NCBI GenBank assembly: GCA_000711775.1
Contig: ARYC01002107.1
Coordinates: 1-64,000, forward strand
Length of the DNA stretch: 64,000 bases
From: Oxytricha trifallax
Lineage: Eukaryota; Ciliophora; Spirotrichea; Sporadotrichida; Oxytrichidae
Direction of reading: 5' to 3'
The translations under genes and the position numbers were made by a program. Below are positions 11,465 to 23,300 of the stretch, piece by piece. Below the pieces are notes generated by a model. The model was not told the origin of the DNA, ran no database searches, and saw nothing but the letters and a program-made list of their open reading frames with translations. Every line of letters starts with the position of its first letter. Position 1 is the first letter of the stretch.

Positions 11465-13338
11465 TCAATTCTTATTTTATAATTTAGGTTCAATTTAATT
11501 TGTTAAATTATTTTTAAAAAATTGACATTACATTGAAGGAATAAAAGGGAATCTTTAATCTGCTTTATTTGCGCTCATTCTTTTACCACATTCAAAGCAT
11601 AAACCACCGTGGCCACATTTCAAGATTACAGCATCAGCAACCCCACTTAGACATATAAGGCATTCTTTCTTGATTTCTTCAATTTTTGAATCAAAATTTT
11701 GTGTTTTTATGCAATCTCTTGTCTGAGAATGCTTTTCCCCTAAACCCTCTAAAGCTCTTACCCTTTACCTTAATTTAATTCTTGCCATTTTAATTTAAGA
11801 ATTCAAGTTATTAACAGTCTTATTTTACTCATTAAATGACAATCTTCTTTAGAATATTTTCCTAAATTTTTCTGGATCTTACTTGAATTCTTCGTAAGTG
11901 TCCAGGTTAACGGTCTTTTAATCTGATATTAGAGCTTTTTATTAAGATTAAATTGTTATAAATTAGTTGTCAAATTTGTTTGGTCTTGAGTTAGACGTGG
12001 TGTTTAGAGATGTTTTCAGAGTTTCTATTAATCTTTATCTATCCATTGTGGTACTAATTGTTTAATCTCTTGTTTCAAAGACTAAATTGTCTACAGTCAA
12101 TTCTTCATTTTAGTAGTTTCGAGATCTGTTGTAATTTATTTGAGATATATCGTTCATATTATCACACACGTCACTATAGTATAATTATTCCTCGTTAAAT
12201 GAGTCACTCTTTCTAAAGTTTTAAGGTTTTGGCTATCGTTAATTCTATTCAACTGTAGCTTTAGTATGCATTTTCATAGATTTGATTTACCTTTCAATCC
12301 CGAATTTTGAGAAAATTATATTCTTTTTCTCTTCTTGCCTATTGTTTTGGCTATTAATATTTCTTTGACTATCATTCATCTCTAAGGGTTTGATTTTTTA
12401 AGTTTTCTAGTTTGTTCAACTGATTTTCTGCAACTAATTATACATACTTTTAGAATAATCTTTCAATGTTTTGAAGTATGAACCAGATATCAGCATTAAA
12501 TATCTAGGCGTTTCTTAAACTTATTCTTGCATATCTTCTTTACCATTAGGCTTCAATTAGTCATAGAAAATTTAAGGTTAAATAGGGATTATATTTTATC
12601 TATTTAAGTATTACTAACGGATTTATTATCGGGATAAGTTTGACATTTATCTGCGAGGTTAATTTTAATTTTAATCTGGTTAGATTTCATTAACTTACAC
12701 TTGGTCTAAGAAGTCTAAGTCTCTTGCTTGAGTTTTTTAACTGTAAATATTGGCAATTAACCATTCCTACAAATGCTAAAAATTTATCAAAGTCATAGCT
12801 ATGAGGCCAAGTAGATAAATACAGAAGAACAGACCAATTTGGTATTAAACTTCTAACTCTTCTTCGTAATCATTCAAAGTCTTTATTAATCATAGGATTG
12901 TAAGTATAAGAGCAGCCGTGAAGCCATTTATAGAGTAAAATGTGAACAGTCCAAGGCAATCTATAAAATCATAAAAATCTAAATTTTTACATTTCTAAGA
13001 GTTAATTGGTGTTTAGTTGAATACCTATGAAGATTACTTCATGATTAAGGTACAAATTGACCCTGTACAAATAAGTGTTGAGCTAACTGAAAATACCAGA
13101 GCAAGAGAGCATATTATATATAGAGGCCAGAACACAGCTTCCCATTTCCATGAAATCATATCATCATATCTTAACAGAAAGTTCAATATCGCTAAGTGAA
13201 TGAGTGATTTAAATATCAGCAAAAACTATAAAAATACATATAATTATATTTACAAGAATATTTTCTTACAATTTTGCTGTAGTTGTCATATTCGTTTCTT
13301 ATGTATCGTATCCATAAAAATCTTTGAGAAAAAGCCAT
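11465..13338 (-). CDS. TMEM185 / Fragile-X-F-type membrane protein with C-terminal RING finger
   Basis: Multi-pass membrane protein fused to a RING-type zinc finger, a plausible membrane-anchored E3 ubiquitin ligase. Exon 1 starts at ATG 13338-13336 (MAFSQRFLWIRYIRNEYD). A 44-nt intron (13226-13269, GTAAGA...TATAG) joins it to FLLIFKSLIH and LLRYDDMISWKWEAVFWPLY, the hallmark of the Fragile-X-F membrane domain. Further hydrophobic spans end near 12740. A Gln/Asn-rich linker and helical region follow (FRKIFQRRLSFNE), then the RING: CLIC...KCGHGGLCFEC at about 11595-11665. The final C-P-x-C pair is missing; the frame runs into AT-rich sequence and stops at 11467-11465, as if the last MDS lies elsewhere. 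An in-frame TGA (12892-12890) and two 1-nt frame shifts (near 12435 and 12395) break the gene as written. Confidence 0.7.
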
Positions 13339-14209
13339 TATGGTTAAAATGCATGTTGGTGAAGCTTTCAATTCTTTTTATATACATATAATCAGAATGA
13401 ATATAAATAGGATGTAGCCAATCTCTTCAATAAAAGATTTCTTTATGTATATAATTTTTGTATGCAATTTGGTTATTGTCTCATTATTTTGTCCATAACC
13501 TACTCTAAATAATTAATATTGGTAAAGATAAATAATTTATTAAGAAGAATTAATTAAATTAATATAACTTAGCTTTTTGAGAAAAAGAGCTTCTCAATAA
13601 TTTTTATTGAAGAATGTATTAAAATCTTCCATCACTCAGACTACAACTAGATAAGTTTACTAATCAGTACACCTATTAAAAACATAGAATACCAAAATAA
13701 AGTCAATTTATCTAAGTTAAAATTTGATAATAAATATCAAATAATATAAAACATATTTTAACAAAAAAACATGATTTTATATTTATCAAAATTGTCGCGT
13801 TAAATATCACAGTTTTAAAATAAACTGCTATAAGACTAATTTAATTATTGTAATTTATTTATTTGGATCACTCCATTAAATTTTATTATAATAATATAAA
13901 TGTAGAACTAATTACGATAAATTACTATTTCTGAGAAAACCTTGAGCTCCAGAGATATTAAGTTACATTGATTAATTATTTAGTTCCTAATATTTATGCA
14001 TTGACTAAAATAAAATTTAGAGTTGTAGAAAAGCTTACCTTTTTGTACTTTCTGAAGATTTTGAACAGCATGATCGAATGTATAAAAATAAAAGGTACTA
14101 GAGCAATAAATCTTGATTCATTAATAAGATTTTTCAACAAAAAATTCATCATCAATAAAAAGTTTAGAGAGACTAAAATTTTCTCTTTCAATGAAGTGAA
14201 TAATTATCA
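13339..14209. other. AT-rich intergenic region, nothing convincing
   Basis: Upstream of the TMEM185-like gene and downstream of the next minus-strand gene. An 88-codon plus-strand frame at 13968-14234 overlaps an open frame on the other strand and has AT-driven composition; I do not call it. Confidence 0.5.
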
Positions 14210-14678
14210 TCATAAACGAAATAAAGAGCAATGAGCAGTATTATAATTAAAGTATAATGTAGCTTCTTGCTCTTTTTTACATGGAAGTTTGTTACGAACT
14301 CGGATTTTAACTTTATCCTTCTTAGTTAATCTATTCTTGTGGAATCTATTGTTAATGATTTTCTCTATCACTCTACTGCTAGTTTATTTATTATACAAAA
14401 TTTGAATCAAATATGCTACTTGAACTTTCGCTGCTACTTTCAATTTACTGTTAATTCTAAAAATTATAAGGTCTATAATTATCTCTAAGTATTTAGGGTT
14501 GTAGTCTTATTCGAAGCTAGGGCAATCTCATTTACAAACGTGCAGTCGAGGAGCTGCTATGAATACCAGAATTCATGTTACTAGACTAGGGATTGGATCT
14601 TTGTGATTAGTGAGCTCTGTGTATGTTATTCAGACTTCGAATTATTGAATTTGAATGGGTTTATTGATTAATCTCCAT
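14210..14678 (-). CDS. Small basic protein of unknown function
   Basis: Starts at ATG 14678-14676 (MEINQQTHSNSIIRSLNN), a Ser/Asn/Gln-rich N-terminus, then DYNPKYLEIIIDLIIFRINS and KVAAKVQVAYLIQILYNKQ, and a strongly basic end (NRLTKKDKVKIRVRNKLPCK). It ends at TGA 14212-14210. Joining the two halves requires removal of only 19 nt (14517-14535, GTAAAT...CCCTAG); without this the frame meets TGA. About 150 residues. The helical, lysine-rich C-terminus suggests nucleic acid or protein binding, but no family is recognised. It is divergent from the plus-strand gene that begins close by. Confidence 0.55.
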
Positions 14679-14690
14679 TGTGCAATTATA

Positions 14691-15335
14691 ATTCTAAAAA
14701 TATTTATCTAAGATTAACATTTATGGATTTCGATTGAAGTGGATATTTTTCAAATTGATTAAAGATGCCATCTATGCAGAAAGAAAATAAAGTTGATTCT
14801 AAAGATTGATTTGGAAAGAATAAGCGGGCAGTTTGTTCCAATTTAATACTATCTAGATTTGAGAGGTCCCATACCAGAAATAAAGTAAATTAAAAAATCA
14901 TAGAAAATTACTACAAAAGATAATCAACAATAAGTCCCAGTATTATTATACTCCAAAGACACATTATAATTAAAATAATCAACTTTAATAAGTGAATTTA
15001 TTGCTATAATATTAGACATAGAAAGTGTGTTATTTACGATAAATGACGAAGCATTATCAGATGAAAGTGAAATACATTTGAATAATCTAAGAACACAAGA
15101 TTTTCAAGATGTAGAATTAAGAAATTCAATATAACTAAATTAATAAATAAATAAACAATAAAATAGAAGAAGGAACTCGATGTCATTTGATGATATTCCT
15201 TTTCATGAAATACTTATTCCTTCAGGGGATATTCTAGAAAACATATAATTAAGAACAATTGAGAGTGACGAAGAAGATTTATCTTATAAATATTAAACTA
15301 GTTAGTCAAATCACACTTTGCAGAATCTTAATTGA
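14691..15335 (+). CDS. Unknown protein, start not resolved
   Basis: One UGA-only frame of about 210 codons, ending at TGA 15333. It reads RCHLCRKKIKLILKIDLERI, then GQFVPIQYYLDLRGPIPEIK, a Gln-rich middle, and an acidic end (RTIESDEEDLSYKYQTSQSN). Composition and the segments FDDIPFHEILIPSGDILE and EFIAIILDIESVLFTIND are clearly protein-like. A single CxxC near the N-terminus might be half of a zinc site. No in-frame ATG is visible upstream, so a short 5' exon or MDS may be missing. No family recognised. Confidence 0.5.
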
Positions 15336-15405
15336 TTAATTTTATATAAGTGATTAAAACTTAATGCATAATAGATTTAAGAATGATTGTATTAAGCTTT
15401 AAATT

Positions 15406-18400
15406 TCATTGGTTATGATTGGGTGCAGGTATAGAATGAACCTCATTTAAATTTTCCTCTTCTTAAGCCACCACTTCTTCGTCATCTGAGTCTGAGAATA
15501 GTGGCTTGTTTTTCTGCACGCTTTATTAAACTTTCTTGGGGGATGGTCCATTATTTTTAGCCGAGCCACTACCGCTCTCTTTTTCTTCTTCCTCTGAATC
15601 TTCATGGAAAATACCAACCTTTTTAATTACCTTAGAAGCGTTTGGCCCTTGATTTGTCTTTAATTTATCTAAATAAAAAACCTTCGCAAGTTAAGCATCT
15701 CTCTCAAGTTCGTCAACTTTGATAGGGGATGAGGCCTCAGTTAAAATACTTTAAGTTGCATCTTTCATAAAAAATGATGGGTAAAGTTCATTTGAGAGCT
15801 TCTTAACTTCGTCATCTTTGACTAGAACTGAGTTGTCTCTGATTAATTCGTCTAGTTCTAAAGGATTTGTAATTAGCATCGACTTAGAAAAATTAACTTT
15901 TGGTGATTGGTGCGTTTCCTGTGCTTCAACAAGACCAAAGTCTCCTATACTTGGCTCTATCACACTATTGGTAAGAGAAATTGAAAGCTTTCTTTTCTTT
16001 GTTTAAATTGGTTATAAAGTGCTAGTAAGATTATTTGCAGATGAAAAGGAACTTTCAAGTTTACTATGTCTTTTAGCTGGAGAATTCATAATTGGTTAAA
16101 CTGGATAAAGTGATTTGAATTTATGTATTAACTATTCTTCAACTTCTTGTTAAGCTTATTCATTTATTCTTCTTATTTTTGCTTCGAATAAGCCAAGCAC
16201 TGGTCTGTGATCAGATAGTTTGAGCTCTGCTCTTCCATAGTAGATTTACTGTAAATTACTGTTTGCATCATAAAGAATTCTATCACACCAAGCAGGTATT
16301 CTTTATTTTGAGGATGTATCATAGACGTTAGAGTTAGGATTATATTTGTAAGTTGGATCGAAAATTAATTATCCTTCTTTGAAATCTTTCAAAACTTCAG
16401 ACTCTTTCTGGGATATTGTAAATTCATCAACTTTCATAAGCTCTTCATAATCCTAAACATGAATGCATTTAAATATAGTTTCTTTAGCTTTTTCTCTTCT
16501 CTCAGGATCTAAATCTTTTCTGAATAGATCTGGATTCATAAACCTATAATTTAAATCACCGAAAATCACTTTGACTTGATGATTTGAGACTATGTAATTA
16601 TTCTACCTTGTACCTCTCTCATTGATAAATGCATTATTGTAAATTTCAGATATTTGTTGAACTCTCTTTTTTTGTTCAGTATATCCAAGGCCACTATCTA
16701 AGTGGCAGTTTATAAAGCAAAATGAGGTATCTTCATATAAAAATCTTATTAAAGCTGCTCCTTTGTTCCCCATCTTTCCAGAAAACCCGAGCTTCACTTT
16801 TGATGTAGCAATGTCAGTAAGTTTTTGATTAATACCTTTCTTTGTAAATAAAGCAATGTATAAACTAAAAAATCACATTTTTATGGCAAGAAACAAAAAA
16901 TAATAAGTTTATGCCTACTAAGTTTTCATTTATCACATGAACATATTCTTCTCCAGTGAATTCATTTAGATTATGTAAGACTAGGTCATTCCAAGTTTTG
17001 TAGTTTTACTAACCTCCCCCCATTATAATTGATGAAGCATTTAAGTTTACTATCTCTTAGAAACCTACAATCACAATATCTGGTATAAAATTGTCCTTAA
17101 AAGCAAGAAGCCATGATGAGAGATCAATTGTATCATAGGGTTTAGAACCAGCTAAGTTCCAAGTTCCGATGTAAAGTTTAACATTATTAATTTCAGTATA
17201 CAAGTCTTCTCTCTTTCTCATTTCAGTTTATAGGTAACTTCTTAACTCACTTTAATTTACTGACTAGGCATGCTTATTCAAAATAATGTCGATGGAGTTT
17301 TGTTGAAAATTCTCACTTAATGTGTTATTGTTTTATTATTTTTTAATTAATAATTCAAAATTTTAAACTTCAAAAAAAAATTACTTTGAAATAATGAAGT
17401 ATCTCTATACATTTTTCATCTTATGCTAAATCTTTCCCATAAAGCCTTCCTTTCCATCTCTTGAAACTTTTGAAATTGTAGAATTTGTTCCAGCATATTA
17501 TTTACTAAGATAATCACCTTATTCTGCCCAGAAATGTTTAATCATTTTAATGCATTAGTCTTGTACATCTGCAAATGCAAGTCCTTCCTTTGCTACTTCT
17601 TTTCCAAATGTATCTTCTATTATAAATCCTAACTTTTAAAGCTATTTCTAAAGAATCATAATGCCTATTTTAGATTGTGCAACATTTGTTCTATCTAAAG
17701 AGTCAAGACAATTCACTCTGAAAACGCCTTATTAAAACTTTTGTATTTTTCTGGCTTTAGTATCTTCAACAAAAAAGCCAAAGTCTTAAATGCCTTATCC
17801 TACTTTGCCTACTAAGACTTTTAAGGATTAATATCTATCCCCACTGCAATAATGATGAAAATCAAAGTGAAGAAATTTAAGTTTTTCTTTAAACTCTGAT
17901 TCATAGATTTATCTTACGTACTCTTTTGTCAGTATAATTTCTCTTTACTTTGTATCTGACAATAAATCAACGATGAATATCTGTCCATATGTATTCAACA
18001 GCTCTTCAAAATGTTTATGGAAAGCTGGCTTAGTCATTTCTGGTCCTCTCGATATTGTAACACCTTCAATCATACCTTTCTGTTCCCAAAATATTGGCAC
18101 TGATCCTCTGATCATAACATAACTTATGACTATATTGTCTACTTATAAGATTTGCTCTGTTTCACAAAAATTGCCTACATTCCCATTGTCATCTATACCT
18201 CTTGCATTATATCTAGTACCACTTTTTAAATGACTTCTTCTAGAAATTAAAGAAACTAATACATCTCTTCCTTATATTTATCCTTAATGAATCCCAATAT
18301 AGCCTTGTATTAGAGGTGTAAACCATCTAATATCTGTCCCTTGTTCTAAAAAGTCTCTATATAAACTTAGGTTCCAGAAATAGGAGTGATCGCAGGCTAT

Positions 18401-18931
18401 TATTTTAAGAGGGTCTTTTGATTTTTGTTACAGAAATTTGATTCTCCTCTCTCTACTTGACGTAAGATCGTATCCATAAGAAAAATAAAAGCCGTCGCAT
18501 AAATATTTCTTAAGTTCGTCTATGTATAACAAATAATCTTATCTAAATTGTTTTTTATTAGTATTTTATACTATGCCACATTGTGAATCAAGTACATCTA
18601 AACTTGTAGAAATACAAACAACTTTATAAATAAATTAAATTATTTTGTTTATAAAGGCATCATCTTGACTTCTGTGATTTTATAAACATGAGCTCCATAT
18701 AATTTTCCTAAAACCTAAGCATCCTTTATAACACAGAGATAATTCTGTCCAATAATATTCATTATCCCAACTATCTTAAATGTATCTCAATTATATAATT
18801 TTAAAAAACTTTATATATTAAGCCTATTTAAAGTCTTATTTAATTTGAACTATTCCAAAGATGGGTCCTTCATTGATTTTATTAGGTTCATCTTTAATCA
18901 TAGTATTTTCTTTGTCTTCGAATATTTACAT
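15406..18931 (-). CDS. Synaptojanin-like SAC1 + inositol polyphosphate 5-phosphatase
   Basis: Bifunctional phosphoinositide phosphatase of about 1170 codons, acting at membranes in endocytic traffic. The N-terminal SAC1 domain includes [47 protein letters not shown] and the catalytic CX5R loop in [13 protein letters not shown] (about 17690-17730). The 5-phosphatase domain has [66 protein letters not shown] and LSDHRPV, i.e. all the core motifs. A Ser/Lys-rich tail of about 230 residues with acidic runs ends at TGA 15408-15406. Start: first ATG in the main frame (18931). Frame changes near 18830 and 18620 in the SAC1 N-terminus, and near 16870 in the 5-phosphatase, imply introns, small IESs or 1-nt errors; a 30-nt GT...AG segment sits at the last one. 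Confidence 0.9.
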
Positions 18932-20119
18932 CTTTGATCTCTCAATTGCCAGAGTGCGCTCTCCCTAGTCAATAAAGCCATTGCTTTTTATCTAAAGAAT
19001 ATATTATGAAATGAAGAAAGTTTGATACAAAAAAGTAGCGTTCACTTTAGATAAGTTACAATGACATATTTATTAATTTATAAGAAAAATTATTTACTCT
19101 TAAATTAGAAATATGTGAAATTTAAATCAAATTGGTTGTGTAATGTTGTTTTCAGGAATATTTATAAGTAATGTTAAAAATTATAAGTATTAATTCATAT
19201 ATAAATAAGAACATATCTTGTGTAATAATTTCTATAACTATTTTCCTTAATTTTATTTATAAAAAACATTCCTTAGAAAATTTTAAAACATATAATAAAT
19301 TTTAACTGACATCAAATTTATATAATTTTAGCTTTTTGAAATCAATATATGAAATCCAAATAAAATAAACAATAATTGCATCTTTGCCTTTTATTTTACT
19401 AAATATAACTCATAATTTTAATAAATCTTACACTATCGATTTAAAAAATAAATCAACCTTAACAAACACTATACAAGTTATTTATTATCTTTGAATTGGT
19501 TTAATATATTTAATATATACGATAAATAAAACATTTTAGTCTCTACTCATTTAAAAAATTGGTTTTTTTTATTAAAAGAATTGCTTATATTTTACATTCT
19601 ATAGCATTAAAAATTCTTAAATTAATATATAATATTTTAAATTATGAAGATAAATACAAAAAGATATTTGGTAATTCATAAACAAATGGTAATAATTTGA
19701 CTTCTTGAATTGGCATAAGAGCAATAGTCGTTGGTAAATAATTATTCAATTTTTATAATGTAAATTATTTACTTTTAATAATTTATGTTGTAATTTATTT
19801 TAATCTTTTATAAAATACTATTTAGCAATTAAATAACAATTTTCTATTTAAAAAATCCACTGGTAAGAATTTTTAATTATATCACTTGCTTTTTTATGGG
19901 GATTTTATTAGCAATTATTAAATGCTAATTGGTTTAGTATCTTATTGAATCTTTTTTTTACAATTTTTATAAGGATATTTCTAAAATAATTATAAAATTT
20001 AAGGAATAAACAAATATATTTAAAAATTAAATTAATTTTGAAATTTTTTAAATATATTGATAAAATAATTGAAATTATATTAAAGATAAATTAGGAATAA
20101 AATATCAACAAATTTAAAC
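18932..20119. other. AT-rich region, no gene seen
   Basis: About 1.2 kb, roughly 80% AT, lying between the 5' end of the synaptojanin-like gene and the 3' end of the next minus-strand gene. No structure beyond AT runs was found. Confidence 0.6.
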
Positions 20120-20248
20120 TCATAAATAACCTAAATCAATTTTTCTTCTTATAGCTTCTTATATGTTTGAATCTTCTATTATATAAAATTGTCCTAGATG
20201 GCTCTTGAATTTTATCAATTTACTTAATCGCTTCATTCGCAATAATTT

Positions 20249-21079
20249 ATGGGAGAAGAGTTTGGTTAGTCATAAGATATACTAAAAAGGTAGGTTTTTA
20301 TTCCCAAAAATGACAATTAGACTAAAAATAACAAACATTAAATTTTGGAATGAATTTAAACTATAATTATATATATTTTTAAAAGTAAATGAATCCATAA
20401 CCTAGCTATTCAGAAATACATTTTCTCAGTTTTTTGTAGTGATTAATTTCACAATTATTTTAGTTTCTGATTTTAATATCCTTAATATTTTTTAACATCA
20501 TATCTTTAAATCCCCTTATTTAATAGTTAGTCAATAATGTAGAAGTAAAAAATATTATTGTAGGAATACATTTGATTTGGGAAAAATAAAATAAATCAAA
20601 ATTAATAATAATATGAAATTCGTGGCAGTTAACTTTCTGGAAACCTAGACAATTAGGTACTTGTTCGATAGAGAATTTTAAATCAGCTGGACTTTACTAT
20701 TGGCGGTACCCCTCTATTGCATTTCTGAAGCAAGATAAATCGATTTTAATTTTGGGTGTTTTGTTTATTTGAATTTGATGCCAAAATTAAAATCGGTTTA
20801 TTTCGCTTCAGGAATGCAATAGAGGGATAACGCCAATAATAAAGTCCAGCTGATTTAAAATTCTCTATCGAACAAGTACCATATTGTCTAGGTTTCCAGA
20901 AAGTTAACTGCCACGAATTTCATATTATTATTAATTTTGATTTATTTTATTTTTCCCAAATCAAATGTATTCCTACAATATTAAAACTTTCATAAAAAAT
21001 ATTCTAAGGTATAATTAATAAAAAGACCATCTTTCTTTCCCTTTTTTCTAATTATTTATAAAACATTTATTTTAAATTT
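20249..21079. other. IES in P1, 831 bp, pointer AATTT
   Basis: Direct repeat AATTT at 20244-20248 and 21075-21079. Deleting the segment joins ...AQNIKK to the conserved C-terminus of P1 with an open frame. The equivalent IES in the paralog P2 is only 27 bp (25623-25649) at the same codon position. The extra sequence contains the 432-bp fold-back element at 20551-20982. Confidence 0.6.
20551..20982. repeat. Near-perfect fold-back (hairpin) element, copy 1
   Basis: Two arms of about 200 bp separated by a loop of about 25-30 nt centred near 20768. The arms pair almost base for base, from TAGGAATACATTTGATTTGG at the left end to its complement at the right end. Conserved blocks inside each arm include CGTGGCAGTTAA, TTCGATAG, CAGCTGGACTTTA and TTGGCG. 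No ORF. A second, diverged member lies at 22881-23300. Confidence 0.88.
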
Positions 21080-22880
21080 CTTAATGTTTTATGCTATTTT
21101 TTAGAGTCTTTGAATGTCTTTCTTTATAAAATGTCCATAGGCAGTTATTATGCGTAGTAGTTATTAGTTTCTTACAAGCGATTATAATTATTAAACTCCA
21201 TAAAACTGTTTCTGTCTGTTAGAATTCACAGCTTATAAAATTAATTAAATTATTAATGATTAATACACTATTAATAAACAACTTGTGTCTTTAGTGAAAG
21301 ATTTGAGTTTTTATTTCTTTGTCTTCATATTTATCTATTAAACTTATTCCTCATATTCAATTTATTCTGAACTTAACTGAAAAATATGGTGATAATAATT
21401 ATTTTTATTAAATAAAGTCAAAGTAATTAATTGACTATAAAATTTAATTTTAATATTACCAACGCTACTATTTACCAAATCTCTCTCATTTGTATTTTAC
21501 TTGGATGATTATTATCGTTTTTTGCATAATTTTGCTTTTATTTTATTTTTCATTAATTTAATTTGACTCCAGGAATTCACGATGATTATTATTAGATTGG
21601 TAAGAAAGTTTCCCATTGTTACAAATATCATAAACCAACCTGCCAACTCTTTTTAATTATCATCATCAATTTAGTCTGTAAAAATTAACAGGATGTAGCT
21701 ATGAGTGTAAAAATAATTCATATAATTATAATAAAAATATTAACTAAAAATCATAATTTAAAAAAGGCATTACATTTACAGATTTTAATAATTTACTTAT
21801 CATAAACATCTAATAATATAAAGTCTTTAAATTAGTTTATTAAATAAAGTCATAATTTAATTAAAACTTAATTTTTTCAATAATAATTTTAAACTATTTT
21901 TATAAAAATTATAATAAATATAAAACTTTCATTGAATATTTCTATTTTATTTACTCTTGATTCTGCGAATGGCTTTACTAATATTAAGTACATTTGATTA
22001 AAGAGTGATTGCAAAATATAAATCTAAATTTAAATGCCAGGATATTCCATAAAATATATTGCATTTACTCCAAATATTAGTCTTCTTAGCTTAAAAAAAG
22101 TGGTAAATTGAACTTAATTTATATTTAATGTTTAAATCTAGATACAAGGAACCATATTTATGCTATAATAATAATGAGAAATTTAAAATTTAATATGCAT
22201 TAAATTTTAATTATCTAGGCTCTCCATTTTATTCCTATTGATAAGCAATGAGGATATTACTATACACATAGATATTATCAAATAATAGAGGGAACAGAAG
22301 AATTTTCCGTTTGTTTCGAATGAAATAAAAATTAAATTTTTAATTTCAGCTATATTAGATTGATAAAGCTAAAAGATAGTTACCTTTTAAATGTTATAGA
22401 CAGCTGAAACAGAAAAATCTAAGAATCCTTCTAATATAAATGTCAAAATACTGATGAATAATATCATATTCAATTATTTAATATGTTAATTTACTTTTAA
22501 AAAATACTAAGAGTATTGATTGCTAAGCTTTTTGAAAAATCCTTATGCTCTAGATAAAATTTAGAAATTATTATTTATTTACTTTGGGTAACTCCTGCTT
22601 GCTCGAATTCAAATAAAAACAAATATAGCAGATAATAAATTTAAAATACGAATTATTAATTTATTTATCTAATTTTCCCAATTAAAATGTATTTTAGTAT
22701 TATTTAGGATACACTATAGATGCGATATATTTACAGTGAATAAATCAAACAATTACTGAAATATAATTAATCTATTGTATCTTTTAAAAATATATTATTT
22801 AATTGTTCTTTTTGATATTATAACAATAATAGATAAATATTAGGTTCTAGAAAATAAATTATGTATCTTTAGCAAATTTA

Positions 22881-23300
22881 GTATTGTTGAATACATTTGA
22901 ATTTGGAAAATTAATTATAATTAAATTTATTATAATTCAAAATCGTGGCAGTTAAAGTTGGCCAATTTAAATGATCTTGGGCTCATTCGATAGGGAATTT
23001 AAAATTAGCTGGACTTTGTTATTGGCGGTACTATTTTATCGCATCCCTGGAGCGAGATAACTTGACTTTAATTAAACACCTCTAAATTCATTAAATTATA
23101 CCCTCACATTAAAGTCAAGTTATCTCGCTCCAGGGATGCGATAAAATAGTACCGCCAATAGTAAAGTCCAGCTAATTTTAAATTCCCTATCGAATGAGCC
23201 CAAGATCATTTAAATTGGCCAACTTTAACTGCCACGATTTTGAATTATAATAAATTTAATTATTATTAATTTTCCAAATTCAAATGTACTTGAACAATAT
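22881..23300. repeat. Near-perfect fold-back (hairpin) element, copy 2
   Basis: Same family as the element at 20551-20982: terminal GAATACATTTGAATTTGG, then CGTGGCAGTTAA, TTCGATAG, TAGCTGGACTTTG and ATTGGCGGTAC in the same order and spacing. The two arms pair almost perfectly around a loop near 23085. Between the shared blocks this copy differs strongly from copy 1, yet its own arms still match. Confidence 0.88.

Larger units (their letters stand above)
20120..22615 (-). pseudogene. Decaying C-terminal paralog (P1) of the large surface-protein gene
   Basis: Block-by-block similarity to 25485-29830. Coding blocks on the minus strand: 22340-22610 (membrane segment ending in LRFFCFSCLQHL), 21940-22330 (homolog of the NAIYFMEYPG region), 21480-21720 (SYILLIFTDQIDDDN, GWFMIFVTMGNFLTN), 21300-21400 (FQLSSEQIEYEE), 21080-21230 and 20120-20248 (FYIIEDSNIQEAIRRKIDLG, stop TGA 20122-20120). 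An intron with good ends (GTAAATAG...TTTTTCAG) lies at about 21370-21470. Frame shifts appear at the IES junction near 21700 and around 21130, so this copy is probably decaying. The N-terminal, extracellular part is absent from this neighbourhood. Confidence 0.7.

Noticed and set aside
13968..14234. 88-codon plus-strand ORF
   Set aside because: The complementary strand is open over much of the same span, and the composition is that of AT-rich non-coding DNA.
14285..14755. Long plus-strand UGA-only frame of about 150 codons
   Set aside because: It is antisense to the minus-strand gene 14210-14678, whose protein has the better composition, a start codon and a plausible splice. With only one stop codon, long antisense frames are common here.
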